NCBI RefSeq assembly: GCF_030816615.1
Contig: NZ_JAUSYD010000001.1
Span: 6,532,501-6,596,500 of the forward strand
Length of the DNA: 64,000 nucleotides
Direction: 5' to 3'
DNA from: Streptomyces sp. B1I3
GTDB taxonomy: Bacteria; Actinomycetota; Actinomycetes; Streptomycetales; Streptomycetaceae
Shown here: positions 28,546 to 36,212 of the stretch, piece after piece
Layout: each line of letters starts with the position of its first letter
Numbering within the stretch: position 1 is the first letter of the stretch
Notes under the pieces: generated by a model
Told to the model about the DNA's origin: nothing
Database searches by the model: none
Seen by the model: the letters and a program-made list of their open reading frames with translations, nothing else
Translations under genes and position numbers: made by a program

Positions 28546-29382
28546 ATGACAACGACCCTCCGGCCCACCGGGCCGATCCAGCACGGCGCCGACGGCGCCC
28601 GGTCCCGCACGTACGACGTCTGCGACAACGGACGTCCCGTCGGGAGCGTCGGCATCAGTACCGACCCGGCGTTCGGGCCGACGGCCGGCATCCTGCAGGC
28701 GCTCCGCATCGAGGAGCCGCACCGCAGACGCGGTCGCGGCACCATCGCCGTGCTCGCCGTGGAGGAGGTGCTGCGCGGCTGGGGCTGCACCCAGGTCCGC
28801 CTGGTGGCGCCGGCGGGCGACGAACCCGCCCGGCGCCTCGCCGCCGCGCTCGGGTACTCCGAGCGCAGCCGCAACATGCTCAAGACGTTGGCCCCGGCCG
28901 TTCCCGCGTTGCCGGACGGGGTCACCGGCCGCCCGATGACCGAGCGGGAATTCGCCGCGTGGGCGAGCACCAGCACCGAGGCGTACGCGCGGAACTGGAT
29001 CGAACGGGGTGTCCCCGAGGAGCAGGCCAGGCACAAGTCCGAGACGGACCACGCCACGAAACTGCCGGAAGGGCTCGCCACCCCGGGCATGAGCTTCCAC
29101 GTCCTCGTCCGTGCCGACGAGACGCTCGGGCACCTCTGGGTGGCACGGCACGAGACGCCCGGGGGCGACGAGATCGGCTACGTCTTCGACGTCGAGGTGG
29201 CTGAGGGGCATCGGGGGCACGGCTACGGCAGGGCGCTGATGCACCTGGCCGAGGACCTCACGCTCGGCGCGGGGCTCACCCGGCTGGGGCTGCACGTCTT
29301 CGCGTCCAACACGCCCGCTCTGAGGCTGTACGAGTCGCTCGGCTACGAGACGACCCGGTACAACCTGGCCAAGGGCCTGTAG
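28546..29382 (+). CDS. Tandem GNAT acetyltransferase
   Basis: 278 residues with two GNAT domains. The N-terminal one keeps a weak acetyl-CoA loop (LRIEEPHRRRGRGTIAVLAVEE); the C-terminal one is complete (VFDVEVAEGHRGHGYGRALMHL, LHVFASNTPALRLYESLGYETT). Such tandem proteins include mycothiol synthase, but the mycothiol-specific pattern is not obvious, so I leave the substrate open. I chose ATG 28546 because homologues start MTTTLRPT; there is no clear ribosome site, and the GATAGA sequence just upstream could be a -10 for a leaderless message. The frame is open further upstream, overlapping pabC. Confidence 0.8.
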   Translation: MTTTLRPTGPIQHGADGARSRTYDVCDNGRPVGSVGISTDPAFGPTAGILQALRIEEPHRRRGRGTIAVLAVEEVLRGWGCTQVRLVAPAGDEPARRLAAALGYSERSRNMLKTLAPAVPALPDGVTGRPMTEREFAAWASTSTEAYARNWIERGVPEEQARHKSETDHATKLPEGLATPGMSFHVLVRADETLGHLWVARHETPGGDEIGYVFDVEVAEGHRGHGYGRALMHLAEDLTLGAGLTRLGLHVFASNTPALRLYESLGYETTRYNLAKGL

Positions 29383-29398
29383 GCGGGGGGCCGGCCAC

Positions 29399-29485
29399 TG
29401 CCCGGCGCCCCGGCCCTCCTGGGCCCGGCCCTCCTGGGCCCGGCGCCCCTGCCCGGCGCCTGCCCGGCGCCCGGCCTCGGCACCT
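29399..29485. repeat. Short G+C-rich repeats between convergent genes
   Basis: The 15-bp unit GGCCCTCCTGGGCCC occurs twice in tandem, followed by several CCCGGCGCC and TGCCCGGCGCC repeats. It lies between the convergent GNAT and DsbA-like genes and may form alternative hairpins that terminate both. Confidence 0.5.
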
Positions 29486-29527
29486 GCAGCCCCGGCACGT
29501 CTGGCCCCGCGCCGCCGGGTGGCGGAG

Positions 29528-30043
29528 TCAGCCGCGGTCCGCGAGCAGGCGGTCGGCGATCTCCTCGATCCGGGCGCGCAGCCCTTCCTGACTCTTCCCG
29601 CCGTCCAGCCGCTCGTCGCCGATGACATAGGTCGGTGTGCCGGTGACGCCGATCGCCTTGCCTTCCGCCTGGTCCGCGTCGACGATCAGCAGATGCCGGC
29701 CGTCGATCAGCGCGGTGTCGAACTCCTCGGCGTCCAGGCCCAGTCCGCGTGCCACGTCGAGCAGTACGGGCTCGCCGGTGCGGGCGAGGTCGGCGGTCCG
29801 CGCCAGGACGGCCTCGATGTACTCCCACCCCTTGCCCTGGACGACGGCCTCCTCGGCCGCCTGCGCCGCGGCGTAGGCGTGCTTGTGCTTCTCCAGCGGG
29901 AAGTGGCGCAGCCTCACCTCCAGCCGGTCGCCGTAGCGCGCACGCAGGGTGTGGATGTCGGAGAGGGCCCGGTGGCAGTCGGGGCACTCGAGCTCGCACC
30001 AGATGTCGAGGACAACCGGCGCTGCGGGGGTGGAATCGCTCAT
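29528..30043 (-). CDS. DsbA-family thioredoxin-like protein
   Basis: A 171-residue thioredoxin-fold oxidoreductase of the DsbA/FrnE group. The active-site pair is CPDC (residues 20-23, in CELECPDCHR) and the cis-Pro region is VTGTPTYVIGD near the C-terminus; the helical insert between them is typical of DsbA. There is no signal peptide, so it acts in the cytoplasm, unlike classical DsbA. I chose ATG 30043 because the fold starts immediately after it; a longer open frame upstream is not protein-like. Confidence 0.87.
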   Translation of the reverse strand: MSDSTPAAPVVLDIWCELECPDCHRALSDIHTLRARYGDRLEVRLRHFPLEKHKHAYAAAQAAEEAVVQGKGWEYIEAVLARTADLARTGEPVLLDVARGLGLDAEEFDTALIDGRHLLIVDADQAEGKAIGVTGTPTYVIGDERLDGGKSQEGLRARIEEIADRLLADRG

Positions 30044-30197
30044 GGATCCAGTCTTCCAGGCCGGACCTCCGCCTCCCAATCGGGACCCGGGGAGGACCGC
30101 GGCCCTGATATGTCCCTGATGTGGCTCCGGGGCGTGGCCCCGGAACGGGTGGCCGGTGCAGGATGGAAGGGACGTTTCCCGATCGCTGGAGGCACCG

Positions 30198-30665
30198 ATG
30201 CTTGCCGAGACCATCTGTTCCGCGGTGTCGGCGGCCGGCCTGGGCATCGCCGCGATCACCGCGTACCGCAAGCGGTTCCTCGCTGCCACCCGGATCGCCG
30301 CCTACTCGTTGGTGCCGGTCGGCCTGGTGATGACCGGTGTCGTGAAGTGGGTGTCGGGCATCGTCTTCGAGCCGAGTGTCTGGATCGGCTTCGGGCTGCT
30401 GGCCGTCGCCTGGCTGCTCCTCGTGACCACCCGCGCCGTCGAGCGCCGGGGCGGCGCCACCCGTAAGGAGCGCAAGGCGGCACGGGACGCGTCGCAGGGC
30501 GAGGCGGTCGCTCCCGTCGCCTCGGCGCCCTCGCTCGGGACGGCCGCCGGGCCGGCGGCGGACCCGGCCGCTCGGGACGGCCGGAAGGAGAAGCCGCAGC
30601 AGGCCGCGGGAGCCGGTGACGACTTCAGCGACATCGAGGCGATCCTGAAGAAGCACGGCATCTGA
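30198..30665 (+). CDS. Hypothetical membrane protein with charged C-terminus
   Basis: 155 residues. Three hydrophobic segments in the first 80 residues (ETICSAVSAAGLGIAAI, IAAYSLVPVGLVMTGVV, WIGFGLLAVAWLLLVTT) are followed by a basic, then Ala/Pro-rich cytoplasmic tail that ends in DDFSDIEAILKKHGI. The short acidic-helical end looks like a protein-interaction motif. No known family. GGAGG lies six bases before the ATG. Confidence 0.75.
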   Translation: MLAETICSAVSAAGLGIAAITAYRKRFLAATRIAAYSLVPVGLVMTGVVKWVSGIVFEPSVWIGFGLLAVAWLLLVTTRAVERRGGATRKERKAARDASQGEAVAPVASAPSLGTAAGPAADPAARDGRKEKPQQAAGAGDDFSDIEAILKKHGI

Positions 30666-30705
30666 CGGGCCGTCCCCGCGCGTGCACGCGCGGATGCATG
30701 AGGCG

Positions 30706-30717
30706 TGAATCGATTCA
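30706..30717. promoter_or_regulatory. LacI-type operator 1
   Basis: TGAATCGATTCA is a perfect 12-bp palindrome with the central CG step typical of LacI-family operators, 256 bp before the lacI-family gene. Confidence 0.6.
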
Positions 30718-30792
30718 TGCGGGATCGTGCGATCCCGGCGCGTACGCAGGCTGCCGCGTCTCGGTATATTCGGCTGCGGCGGCGCCGCGAGC

Positions 30793-30820
30793 TTGACGGT
30801 GTCCCAGGGCTGGGTTTAGC
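30793..30820 (+). promoter_or_regulatory. Promoter of the lacI-family gene
   Basis: TTGACG (30793-30798) and TTTAGC (30815-30820) are separated by 16 bp, putting transcription start near 30827, just before operator 2. Confidence 0.5.
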
Positions 30821-30833
30821 GTCCCGACCGGAT

Positions 30834-30845
30834 TGAAACGCTTCA
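30834..30845. promoter_or_regulatory. LacI-type operator 2
   Basis: TGAAACGCTTCA, a near-palindrome of the same TGAANCGNTTCA form as the site at 30706. It sits at about +7 of the predicted lacI-family transcript, ideal for autorepression. Confidence 0.6.
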
Positions 30846-30961
30846 TCCGGAGGTGCGGCCACGGGCGACGAGGCGGCGGACCACGCCGGGACGTCTGTCC
30901 GTACGACAGTGAGACGCCGCGCCGGCGCGCGGCGACCGAGTGCATCAGTGGGGCAGGGCAA

Positions 30962-31981
30962 GTGGCGCGTGTGGCAGGGATCAAGGACGTGGCCCGGCAG
31001 GCGGGCGTCTCGGTGGGCACGGTCTCCAACGTGATCAACCGCCCCGAGGCGGTGCTGCCCGACACCCGCGCCCGGGTGCTCGCGGCGATCGAGGAGCTGG
31101 GTTACGTACGCAGTGAGTCGGCCAGGCAGCTCAGGGCGGGCCGGAGCCGCATCATGGCCCTGCTCGTCCTCGACATGGGTAATCCCTTCTTCGTGGACAT
31201 CGCCCGCGGCGCCGAGCGTGCCGCCCGGGACGCCGGGCTGGGCGTCATGGTCTGCAACAGCGGCCAGAGCCAGGAGGAGGAGTCCGAGTACCTCGGGCTC
31301 TTCGCCGAGCAGCGGGTCTGCGGCGTGCTGATCACCCCCGCCGATGCCACGGGCGCCAACCTCGAGGCGTTCGCCCGCCACCGGATCCCCTACGTGCTGG
31401 TCGACCGGGTCGCGGCCTCCACCGAGAACTGCGCGGTCTCCGTGGACGACGTGCGCGGCGGCATGCTGGCCGTAGGGCACCTCGTGTCCGCAGGCCACAG
31501 GTCGGTCGCCTACGTGAGCGGCCCCGGCGACCTGCACCAGATCAGGGACCGCCGGGAGGGCGCCCTCGCGGCCCTCGCGGAGGCGGGGTACGGCCCCGAG
31601 GCCCTCGTGGAGATCCCCTCCGACCGCCTGGACGTGGCGGCCGGCCGTGACGCCGGGGCCCGCCTGCTCGGCCTCGTGCCCCGGCCGACCGCCGTCTTCT
31701 GCGCCAACGACCTGCTGGCCCTCGGTGTGCTGCAGTCGCTGTACGCCGCCGGTGTCCGGGTGCCGCAGGACGTCGCCATCGTCGGGTACGACGACATCGA
31801 GTTCGCCGCGGCCGCCGCCGTACCGCTCACCTCGGTCCGACAGCCCGCCGTGGTGATGGGCAGGATGGCGGCGGAGCTCCTCCTGGAAGAGGCGGACTAC
31901 GGGAGCGGCAGCCACGAGCACCGCAGTGTCGTCCTCCAGCCGGAGCTTGTCGTCCGCGCCTCGAGCGCCGCCCCGCGCTGA
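30962..31981 (+). CDS. LacI family transcriptional regulator
   Basis: 339-residue sugar-responsive repressor. The N-terminal HTH and hinge read IKDVARQAGVSVGTVSNVINRPEAV, and the periplasmic-binding-protein-like effector domain covers residues 60-335 (LLVLDMGNPFFVDIARGAE, GVLITPADATG, VAIVGYDDIEFA, LTSVRQPA). Operators of the form TGAANCGNTTCA flank its promoter and a related site lies in the ABC-transporter promoter near 34880, so it likely controls that pectin-type operon as well as itself; this is inference from site similarity. A GTG start is used; a GTG three codons later is equally possible. Confidence 0.9.
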   Translation: MARVAGIKDVARQAGVSVGTVSNVINRPEAVLPDTRARVLAAIEELGYVRSESARQLRAGRSRIMALLVLDMGNPFFVDIARGAERAARDAGLGVMVCNSGQSQEEESEYLGLFAEQRVCGVLITPADATGANLEAFARHRIPYVLVDRVAASTENCAVSVDDVRGGMLAVGHLVSAGHRSVAYVSGPGDLHQIRDRREGALAALAEAGYGPEALVEIPSDRLDVAAGRDAGARLLGLVPRPTAVFCANDLLALGVLQSLYAAGVRVPQDVAIVGYDDIEFAAAAAVPLTSVRQPAVVMGRMAAELLLEEADYGSGSHEHRSVVLQPELVVRASSAAPR

Positions 31982-32023
31982 ACCGGCCTGCCGCCCTCGC
32001 CTGCCGCCCTCGCCGGCCGACCT

Positions 32024-32054
32024 CGCCGCGCCGCGCGGGCGGCCCGGCGCGGCG
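32024..32054 (+). terminator. Terminator of the lacI-family gene
   Basis: CGCCGCGCCG (32024-32033) pairs perfectly with CGGCGCGGCG (32045-32054), 43 bp after the stop. Confidence 0.55.
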
Positions 32055-32183
32055 TACGGTCGAAAACGTGGTGGGTGGTCGGACGCCGGAGCGAATATTT
32101 GCAGCCCGGAGCGGGTGAACCGGCCCTCGGGAAAGGCGTATTGATCGCCAACACCAGTTCCGGTGAGTCATGATCACTGCGAG

Positions 32184-32339
32184 ATGGTGGACACATCGCG
32201 GGGCGAATCCCCCGCACCCCCTGCCGAAGAGCCACGCGGCTGCCTCTTCGCCCTGTCCCAACCGCCCCTGATGATCTTCCTGACGGTGATCGGCGGCCTG
32301 CTGCTGATGGCCGCGCTGCACGACCTCTTCCTCCTGTGA
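32184..32339 (+). CDS. Small membrane protein (51 residues)
   Basis: A 51-residue reading frame, shorter than most gene finders accept. The N-terminus is polar and Pro-rich (MVDTSRGESPAPPAEEPRG), and the rest is one hydrophobic helix (MIFLTVIGGLLLMAALHDL) ending in FLL. Third-position G+C bias fits a real gene, and a hairpin follows it. The ribosome site (GCGAG) is weak and the function is unknown. It lies between lacI and a convergent CGNR gene. Confidence 0.6.
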   Translation: MVDTSRGESPAPPAEEPRGCLFALSQPPLMIFLTVIGGLLLMAALHDLFLL

Positions 32340-32351
32340 GCGGGCCGCCAC

Positions 32352-32374
32352 CGGCCCGGCGTACCGCCGGGCCG
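32352..32374. terminator. Terminator after the 51-residue gene
   Basis: CGGCCCGGCG and CGCCGGGCCG form a perfect 10-bp stem with a TAC loop, 12 bp after the stop. It may also serve the convergent CGNR gene. Confidence 0.65.
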
Positions 32375-32450
32375 CACCCGGCTCCGTACAGCCGGCGGCC
32401 GTGCCGGACTCCGTACAGCCGCCGGCCGTGCCGGACTCCGTGCCGCCGGC
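32374..32450. repeat. 27-bp intergenic tandem repeat, three copies
   Basis: A 27-bp unit containing CCGGACTCCGTACAGCCG occurs nearly three times (starts at about 32374, 32401 and 32428), the third shortened. It lies between convergent genes and has no evident coding role. Confidence 0.65.
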
Positions 32451-32473
32451 AGTCGCGCCGTGCCCGGAAGGTG

Positions 32474-33031
32474 TCAGCCGGCCGCTTCGCGGCGACGGGC
32501 CCGGTACGCGGCGACGTGGAGCCGGTTGCCGCAGGTGCGGCTGGAGCAGTAGCGCCGGGAGCGGTTGCGCGACAGGTCGACGAAGGCGTGCCGGCAGTCC
32601 GGTGCCTCGCACCGCCGCAGCCTCTCCTGCTCGCCCGCCACGACGAAGAACGCCAGCGCCATGCCGCAGTCGGCCGCGAGGTGGTCGGCCAGCGAGGCGT
32701 CCGGCGCGAAGTAGTGGACGTGCCAGTCGTAGCCGTCGTGGTCCGTGAGCTGGGGGGTCGTGCCCGCGGCGGCCACCAGCGCATTGACGAGATCGGCGGC
32801 GGTGCGGGCGTCGGGCGCCGCGAATATCTCGGCGAAGCGGCTCCGTACCTCCCGGACGGCGCTCAGGTCCTTCTCCCCGAGGACGCCGACACCACTGATG
32901 TGATGGCGCTCGGCGAAGTCGTAGAGCGCGGCGACGTCGGCGAGTCCGTCGGCGGGCTCGCTCTCCGGCGCGGTGTTCACCAGCTCGACCACCGTGTCGA
33001 GGGCGATCCGGGTGTCGTGGGGGATCAGCAC
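32474..33031 (-). CDS. CGNR zinc-finger protein
   Basis: 185 residues. The C-terminal 45 residues contain the CGNR zinc-finger signature: RRCEAPDCRHAFVDLSRN followed by RRYCSSRTCGNRLHVAAYR, with four Cys ligands and the diagnostic C-G-N-R tetrad. The N-terminal part is the helical ABATE-like stress domain found with it (LDTVVELVNTAPES). Proteins of this class are thought to be DNA-binding regulators. A GTG start with GGGAGCG nine bases upstream is used. Confidence 0.9.
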   Translation of the reverse strand: MLIPHDTRIALDTVVELVNTAPESEPADGLADVAALYDFAERHHISGVGVLGEKDLSAVREVRSRFAEIFAAPDARTAADLVNALVAAAGTTPQLTDHDGYDWHVHYFAPDASLADHLAADCGMALAFFVVAGEQERLRRCEAPDCRHAFVDLSRNRSRRYCSSRTCGNRLHVAAYRARRREAAG

Positions 33032-33476
33032 GCTTCGCTCCCTGGCCTCCGGCGGACGGGCGCCCGCCGATGCGGGCTGACTCTACTGGCTCCCCGAAGG
33101 CGCTCCCGGCCCGGTGGGAGCTCACGGGCGGCAGGGTGGGCCTTTGGTCGCCCCGGCGCTTCGGCGGAGCCGCTGGCGCCTGCCTGGACGCCTGCGTGGC
33201 CGTGCCGGTGGGGTGGGGGCGCCCTGCGGGACCAATGGGGCCGGTGGGATCTGTAGGACCAGTGTGACCGGTGGGGATGGATCATGAGCCCCGCCGCGAA
33301 CGACCTGCGGGGCCGCAGGCCGTTCGGACGCCGGCCCTCTCGGGGTGCGGGCGGCAAGCACCGGCGCCGTCGCCGCGGTGGGTTCCGCGGCGACGGCGCC
33401 GGTGTCTGCCGTATGAGGTTGTCCGCGCGACGCCGTCTCCCCGAGTCGGACGGCGTCCCGCAGCTCTCGGCCTGGC
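33032..33476. other. Intergenic region between the CGNR and ssgB genes
   Basis: About 445 bp without a supported gene. It holds the ssgB terminator and, near 33225-33275, a run of imperfect short repeats built on GGACCAATGG / CCGGTGGG elements. Open frames here on the plus strand run antisense into ssgB and look like shadows. Confidence 0.5.
33359..33404. terminator. Terminator downstream of ssgB
   Basis: Arms 33359-33378 and 33385-33404 form a perfect 20-bp stem with a TGGGTT loop, 73 bp past the ssgB stop on the minus strand. Confidence 0.8.
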
Positions 33477-33890
33477 TCAGCTCTCGGCCAGGATGTGTGA
33501 GAGCTCCGTGTCGAGGTCGAAGTGACGATGCTCGGTGCCGGGCGGGACCGCGGCGTCGGTCCTCTTCAGGAATGACTCCAGGGCCCTCGCCGGGGCCTCC
33601 AGCAGGGCTTCTCCCTCCGGGGAGCTCAGCGCGATGCAGACGACGCCTTGGCCGTGACTTCGGGATGGCCAGACGCGGACGTCTCCGGTGCCGGTGGGCC
33701 TGTGCAGCCCCTCGGCAAGAAGGTCACGGGCGAAAACCCACTCGACCGTTTCCTCCGCTCCGGTGTGGAAGGTGGCGTGCACGGCATAGGGATCGGCCGT
33801 GTCATACCGCAGGCCCGCGGGTACAGGCAGTGAGGACTCGCTCGACACAACGAGGCGCAGGTGCAGCTCGCAGCTGACCGTGGTGTTCAT
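33477..33890 (-). CDS. ssgB: Sporulation protein SsgB
   Basis: Sporulation-specific SsgA-like protein that, in Streptomyces, marks future septum sites in aerial hyphae together with SsgA and recruits FtsZ. The 137-residue length, the start MNTTVSCELHLRLVVSSESS and the body (VPAGLRYDTADPYAVHATFH, VEWVFARDLLAEGLHRPTGTGD, FDLDTELSHILAES) match SsgB closely. Its presence identifies the host as a sporulating streptomycete-type actinomycete. It is monocistronic with its own terminator, and an inverted repeat lies in its upstream region. Confidence 0.95.
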   Translation of the reverse strand: MNTTVSCELHLRLVVSSESSLPVPAGLRYDTADPYAVHATFHTGAEETVEWVFARDLLAEGLHRPTGTGDVRVWPSRSHGQGVVCIALSSPEGEALLEAPARALESFLKRTDAAVPPGTEHRHFDLDTELSHILAES

Positions 33891-33951
33891 AAGCGCCAGG
33901 GCCTTTCGCTCAGTGTGCGCTCGGGGATTCGCACGTCGGCGAAATCGACAT

Positions 33952-33966
33952 GCCACCTACGGTGGC
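33952..33966. promoter_or_regulatory. Inverted repeat in the ssgB promoter region
   Basis: GCCACC and GGTGGC form a perfect 6-bp inverted repeat around TAC, about 62 bp upstream of the ssgB start. On the ssgB strand a GTTTAC element lies next to it, reminiscent of stress-sigma -35 boxes, but this is not conclusive. Confidence 0.4.
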
Positions 33967-34080
33967 GTTGTAAACCCCTCTGACCTATTTGTGATGCTTC
34001 AGGTAGCTCGTACAGCGGTGTGTAACTTTGGGTCATGCGTCCATTCCGGTGACGAGTGCCCTTCCGGTAGGTTGGGCCTC

Positions 34081-34536
34081 ATGAACGCGGAGAGTGACGA
34101 GCGGAAAGAGGTCGCCGCATCGGTGGCCCCGGAACCCGCTGCGGGGGACGAGCGGCAGGCGGAGCGTGAGCTGGGATCGCGGGCGCCCGCATTCATCCGG
34201 GCGTCGAGGGTGCTGCACCTGAGCTGGCAGGTCGGCATCTTCGTCGCCGGCCTCGCCGTGGTCGGCGCGGGCGTCGTGATGCTGCCGCTGCCCGGACCGG
34301 GGTGGCTGGTGATCTTCGGCGGCATGGCGATCTGGGCGACCGAGTTCGTGTGGGCGCAGCTCGTCCTGCGCTGGACCAAGCGCAAGGTCACCGAGGCCAC
34401 CCAGCGGGCCCTCGACCCCAAGGTCCGGAGGCGCAACGTCATCCTGACCGCCGTCGGACTCGTGATCATCGCCGTGCTCGTCGGGATCTACGTCTGGAAG
34501 TTCGGCATCACGATGCCGTGGAAGATCGAGCAGTGA
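34081..34536 (+). CDS. PGPGW transmembrane protein (TIGR02611 family)
   Basis: 151-residue actinobacterial membrane protein. The family signature LPLPGPGWLVIFGG follows the first helix; two more hydrophobic segments (VIFGGMAIWATEFVWAQLVL, NVILTAVGLVIIAVLVGIYV) complete it. The N-terminal 40 residues are acidic and cytoplasmic. No biochemical role is established for the family. It is divergent from ssgB, and a tRNA-Val gene follows 54 bp later. Confidence 0.85.
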   Translation: MNAESDERKEVAASVAPEPAAGDERQAERELGSRAPAFIRASRVLHLSWQVGIFVAGLAVVGAGVVMLPLPGPGWLVIFGGMAIWATEFVWAQLVLRWTKRKVTEATQRALDPKVRRRNVILTAVGLVIIAVLVGIYVWKFGITMPWKIEQ

Positions 34537-34590
34537 CCCGCAGGTGGTCCGGGAGCGCCGCTGACATGGGGTAATGTGTGCGGTGCGCCG

Positions 34591-34662
34591 GGGCGATTAG
34601 CTCAGTGGGAGAGCGCTTCGTTCACACCGAAGAGGTCACTGGTTCGAACCCAGTATCGCCCA
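34591..34662 (+). tRNA. tRNA-Val (CAC), copy 1
   Basis: 72-nt cloverleaf: acceptor GGGCGAT/ATCGCCC, D-arm TAGCTCAGTGGGAGAGC, anticodon loop TTCACAC (CAC) on CTTCG/CGAAG, T-loop GGTTCGAACCC, discriminator A. Identical to the copy at 44531. Confidence 0.95.
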
Positions 34663-34668
34663 CCCCGT

Positions 34669-34709
34669 ACCGATGGCCGGAAGCTTCACCGAAGCTTCCG
34701 GCCATCGGT
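34669..34709 (+). terminator. Terminator of tRNA-Val copy 1
   Basis: Perfect 19-bp stem (34669-34687 with 34691-34709), 3-nt loop, followed by GTTTT: a classical intrinsic terminator. Confidence 0.9.
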
Positions 34710-34827
34710 GTTTTCCGTGGCCTCGTCCCGTCGTTTCCGGCACTCTCGACGTTCGGTTTCTCGAACGGCGTTCGGCCCGGGTGTGCTCCGAGGGTCTCCC
34801 TCCGCCCGGCAAATTTCGTCCGAACCG

Positions 34828-34856
34828 TTGACGTGCCCGGTGTCGCTCCCTACCTT
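34828..34856 (+). promoter_or_regulatory. Promoter of the sugar ABC transporter / lyase operon
   Basis: TTGACG (34828-34833) and TACCTT (34851-34856) with a 17-bp spacer give a strong vegetative-type promoter; transcription would start near 34863, just before the operators. Confidence 0.7.
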
Positions 34857-34864
34857 GACCCAGC

Positions 34865-34886
34865 AAGCGCTTTCTAAAACGATTCA
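34865..34886. promoter_or_regulatory. LacI-type operators in the ABC-transporter promoter
   Basis: AAGCGCTT (34865-34872, perfect) and TAAAACGATTCA (34875-34886) lie at about +3 to +24. The second differs by one conserved base from the TGAANCGNTTCA sites at the lacI-family gene. Confidence 0.6.
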
Positions 34887-34911
34887 ATGCGAAGATGGAT
34901 GGGGGCGAGCC

Positions 34912-36201
34912 ATGTCTCGGAACAGCGGCATCGACCGACGGCAGATGCTGAAGCTGGCCGGTCTCTCGGCGGCCGGTCTCGGGCTGACAGCGGCTGGTTG
35001 CGGCTCGGGCGGAGGCAGTGGCTCCGGTGGCACGGTGACCATCCGGCACTCCTGGTGGGGCGCCGACGACCGGGCGAAGAAGATCCAGCAGTGCATCACC
35101 CTCTTCGAGAAGAAGCATCCGAAGATCAAGGTGAAGACGGACTTCCAGCAGTACGGGGACTTCTGGAAGAAGTTCAACACCCAGGCGGCCGGCGGCAACC
35201 CGCCCGACGTCATCCAGAACGCCGTGACCTTCCTGCGCAAGTACGAGGCGAAGAACGTGCTCCTCGACCTCGGCCCCCAGGCCGAGAAGGGGAACCTCGA
35301 CCTCACAGGCTTCCGCGCCGGACTGGAGAAGTTCGCCGAGGTGGACGGCAAGCTGCTCGGTGTACCGGTCGGCAGCAACTCGATGGCCCTGGTCATCGAC
35401 GAGAAGGTCTACGAGAAGGCAGGGGTCGCTCCCGAGATCGGCTGGACCTGGGACGACTGGTACGCGGGCCTGCAGAAGATCCGGAGCAGCCAGAACATCC
35501 CCGGTGACGCCGGGCCGCACGGAGTGATGTACCTCTACGACCTGATCCTCCGCCAGAACGGCAAGGCGTTCTTCACCGAGGACGGCATGGGATTCGGCGA
35601 GGCCGAACTGCTGCCCTACTGGACGGAGGCCCTGGAGCGGGTGAAGAAGGGCCTCTACGCCGACCAGAAGAAGGTCGAGCAGATCAAGCCCGCCTTCGCG
35701 ACCACCCACGGGCTGTCCGCCGGCGAGTTCACCTGGGACAACTTCTCCGTCCGCTACAGCGCGGAGGGCAGGAGCAGCTACGGCCTGGCGCCCATTCCCA
35801 GCACCGACGGCAAGAGGACCGGGCAGTACCTCGGCTCCCTGATGCTCAGCGGATCGGCGCGCACCAAGCACCCCGCCGAGGTCGCCACCTTCATCAGCTT
35901 CATGACCCATGACCTGGAAGTCGCCCGCATCATGGGCTACGACCGCGGAGTACCCGCCACCACCGCGCAGTTCGAGGCCTATCAGCCCGCCGACGCACCG
36001 AACAAGGCGATAGCCGCGTACGAGACCGCGATCGCGGACGCGGGACTCCTGGAGCCCATCACCCCGCACCCGGCCGGTGCCGACGTGGTCGAGGCGGCCT
36101 TCCTGCGCATCGGTGCCGACCTCTCGCTGGGCAAGGCCTCGCCGGAGGACTCGGTGAAGCAGTTCCTCTCCGAGGCCAAGACCGCCCTCGCCTCGAACTG
36201 A
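34912..36201 (+). CDS. Sugar ABC transporter substrate-binding lipoprotein
   Basis: Family 1 extracellular solute-binding protein of 429 residues, first gene of a carbohydrate-uptake operon. The signal peptide has a twin arginine (DRRQMLKLAGLSAAG, Arg9-Arg10) and a lipobox ending at Cys30, so it is probably a Tat-exported lipoprotein. The mature domain has the usual features (IRHSWWGADDRAKKIQQC, GNPPDVIQNAVTFLRKYE, VGSNSMALVIDEKVYEKAG). The operon context with a PcRGLX/YetA-type protein suggests oligosaccharides from rhamnogalacturonan or pectin. No ATPase gene is nearby, so a shared MsiK-type ATPase is likely. Confidence 0.9.
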   Translation: MSRNSGIDRRQMLKLAGLSAAGLGLTAAGCGSGGGSGSGGTVTIRHSWWGADDRAKKIQQCITLFEKKHPKIKVKTDFQQYGDFWKKFNTQAAGGNPPDVIQNAVTFLRKYEAKNVLLDLGPQAEKGNLDLTGFRAGLEKFAEVDGKLLGVPVGSNSMALVIDEKVYEKAGVAPEIGWTWDDWYAGLQKIRSSQNIPGDAGPHGVMYLYDLILRQNGKAFFTEDGMGFGEAELLPYWTEALERVKKGLYADQKKVEQIKPAFATTHGLSAGEFTWDNFSVRYSAEGRSSYGLAPIPSTDGKRTGQYLGSLMLSGSARTKHPAEVATFISFMTHDLEVARIMGYDRGVPATTAQFEAYQPADAPNKAIAAYETAIADAGLLEPITPHPAGADVVEAAFLRIGADLSLGKASPEDSVKQFLSEAKTALASN

Positions 36202-36212
36202 GAGGGACCGCG

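Noticed and set aside
33284..33877. Plus-strand open frame antisense to ssgB
   Set aside because: Arg-rich shadow that spans the ssgB terminator hairpin; ssgB on the other strand is unambiguous.
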